From the NCBI GenBank assembly GCA_020055645.1, contig CM034547.1, positions 59,522,909 to 59,586,908 of the forward strand: 64,000 nt of DNA, given 5' to 3'. The position numbers were made by a program, and so were the translations under genes. The notes below the pieces were generated by a model, which saw nothing but the letters and a program-made list of their open reading frames with translations, was not told the origin of the DNA and searched no databases. The first letter of the stretch is position 1. Each line of letters begins with the position of its first letter. The DNA comes from Tomocerus qinae (lineage: Eukaryota; Arthropoda; Collembola; Entomobryomorpha; Tomoceridae). This document shows positions 62,862 to 64,000 of this stretch, piece by piece.

Positions 62862-64000
62862 ATGAGTTTTATGGACGTAGGTGTTTTATGTCGTAGATTT
62901 CATTCATTGTTGTTAGCGTCCCAGCGTTCTTCCAAAGTAGTACATGTTCCTGGTTCTATTTTATCTTCCCCACTCAAATTCTCTAGCAATATAACTAAAA
63001 CTAAAGTAAACCGTCTCTATTTTTCATCTGTGGCCTATAAAGAGTTATTAAGCAGCGAGAGTACTAGCTTATTACCGAAAAGAGTCTCTACGATTAAATT
63101 TACAGGGTATTTAATTGTCTTAAAAAATTAACACTATAACAGTTAAAATAATATACAAATATTAGAAGTTAAAAAATATATTCAATATTCGACTTTAGTT
63201 TCAATTTGCTGTTTTACAGATCCCGTTATTCATCTTGTTGCAATTTACCAGTCGCCACATCGTGTTCAACTATGGATTCAAAAACTTTAAGCAATTATAT
63301 TCTTCCCCTGGATCAACCTATTTGTAATCTGGAGTGTAGTGAAGCATTTAATGGTCTAAGTACTAAAGAGAAATTGTATGCTCATTATATTGGAGAAGCA
63401 TCGTGGATCGGTGGATTAATTTCTGCTGTTCAGGTTCCGAAGATATTTTGTAATTTACGCCAATTTTCTAAAAATATGATTTTTTCTGAACAATATGCTG
63501 ATTATTTCTTTACATTTGTTAGACATCTCCGGAGTCCCCTTTGATTATTTCTTTCCTTTTGGATATCTTTAAATCAAATGGAGTTGAAGGATTAAAAGAA
63601 ATCGCTATCAAGAGCTGTGGCTTCACTGATGACGAATGGAGGGTAAGATTTTCATTTCTTGTACTGTTGTAGCTTGTTCTGTCGCTAATTGAATAGTTTT
63701 ACAATTATTTCCATAAAATGTTCATTATTATTTGAATTTATTATTTATCCGTTATTTACGGTTACGATATTTAACGGAAATAACGTAACCTTATATAAAA
63801 AAGCTTAGCTTAAATCTTTTATAATATACGAATTGAAAGTGAACAAAACATAAAATCTAACAATTTTATAATTTACTTATTGGTTTGTATTTTTATATTT
63901 TAGGCATTTGTAGTGTATGCCTGCGGACTTTACGGAAACATGGGGAATTATAAAGGGTATGGAGACACCAAGATAATCCCTGGTGTCCCAGTTGACAAAG
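62862..64000 (+). CDS. DPP3: Dipeptidyl peptidase 3 (DPP3), 5' part, cut by the window edge
   Basis: Exons 62862-63106, 63220-63433, 63523-63642 and 63904-64000 (continuing) join in frame. [75 protein letters not shown] and [20 protein letters not shown] match the DPP3 N-terminus. DPP3 is a zinc metallopeptidase (M49) that removes dipeptides from short peptides in the cytosol; the HELLGH metal site lies beyond the window. The usual start corresponds to Met100 (63,272). Here the frame extends 99 residues upstream through exon 1, rich in Ser, Arg and Lys and poor in acids near its start, which could be a mitochondrial targeting peptide. The start codon lies only about 30 bp from the minisatellite element, so the promoter must lie in or beyond that insertion, or initiation occurs further downstream. 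Confidence 0.92.

Overview
The window reads as nuclear DNA of an invertebrate, most likely an arthropod. It is AT-rich, its genes are split by short GT-AG introns, and it carries a nerfin/INSM-type zinc-finger gene. A hexapod such as a springtail is possible, but nothing here fixes the species. No rRNA, tRNA, CRISPR array or viral element was recognised. Exon borders were placed by eye from splice signals, reading frame and family similarity.

Layout. Positions 1-23,300 are a gene desert with a minisatellite (4.9-5.3 kb), a GC-richer GAGA/CTCT block (7.8-8.05 kb), a small foldback element (8.6-8.9 kb) and a striking AGTC-dense tract (20.4-21.7 kb). The nerfin/INSM gene (+) is at 23.3-25.6 kb, and AGTC motifs return in its probable 3' UTR. 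A compact housekeeping cluster follows at 28.2-39.6 kb: a LYPLAL1-like serine hydrolase (+), RRP15 (-), a DMAC1/TMEM261-type membrane protein (+), a testis-specific serine kinase (-), RTRAF/hCLE (-) and an unrecognised 98-residue membrane protein (-). A 1.14 kb TA-flanked foldback transposon lies between RRP15 and the DMAC1-type gene.

POLA2, the B subunit of DNA polymerase alpha-primase, occupies 51.2-54.7 kb. A probable first exon sits at 40.6 kb, which would give a 10.5 kb first intron and a protein with a short N-terminus. At 55.7-57.0 kb is a DEDDh exonuclease gene of the REXO4/ISG20 type, and at 57.2-58.2 kb (-) a fragment of a Mutator-like transposase-domain gene. Both have reading-frame slips close to homopolymer runs. 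A 2.44 kb TA-flanked element with a 33-bp minisatellite core (60.4-62.8 kb) abuts the 5' part of DPP3, which runs off the right edge.

The genes do not form a pathway. Several are nucleic-acid housekeeping genes (RRP15 in ribosome assembly, RTRAF in RNA ligase/transcription complexes, POLA2 in replication priming, the exonuclease). The most unusual signals are non-coding: the strand-biased AGTC arrays on both sides of the nerfin gene, and the minisatellite element whose 33-bp unit keeps several frames open on both strands.
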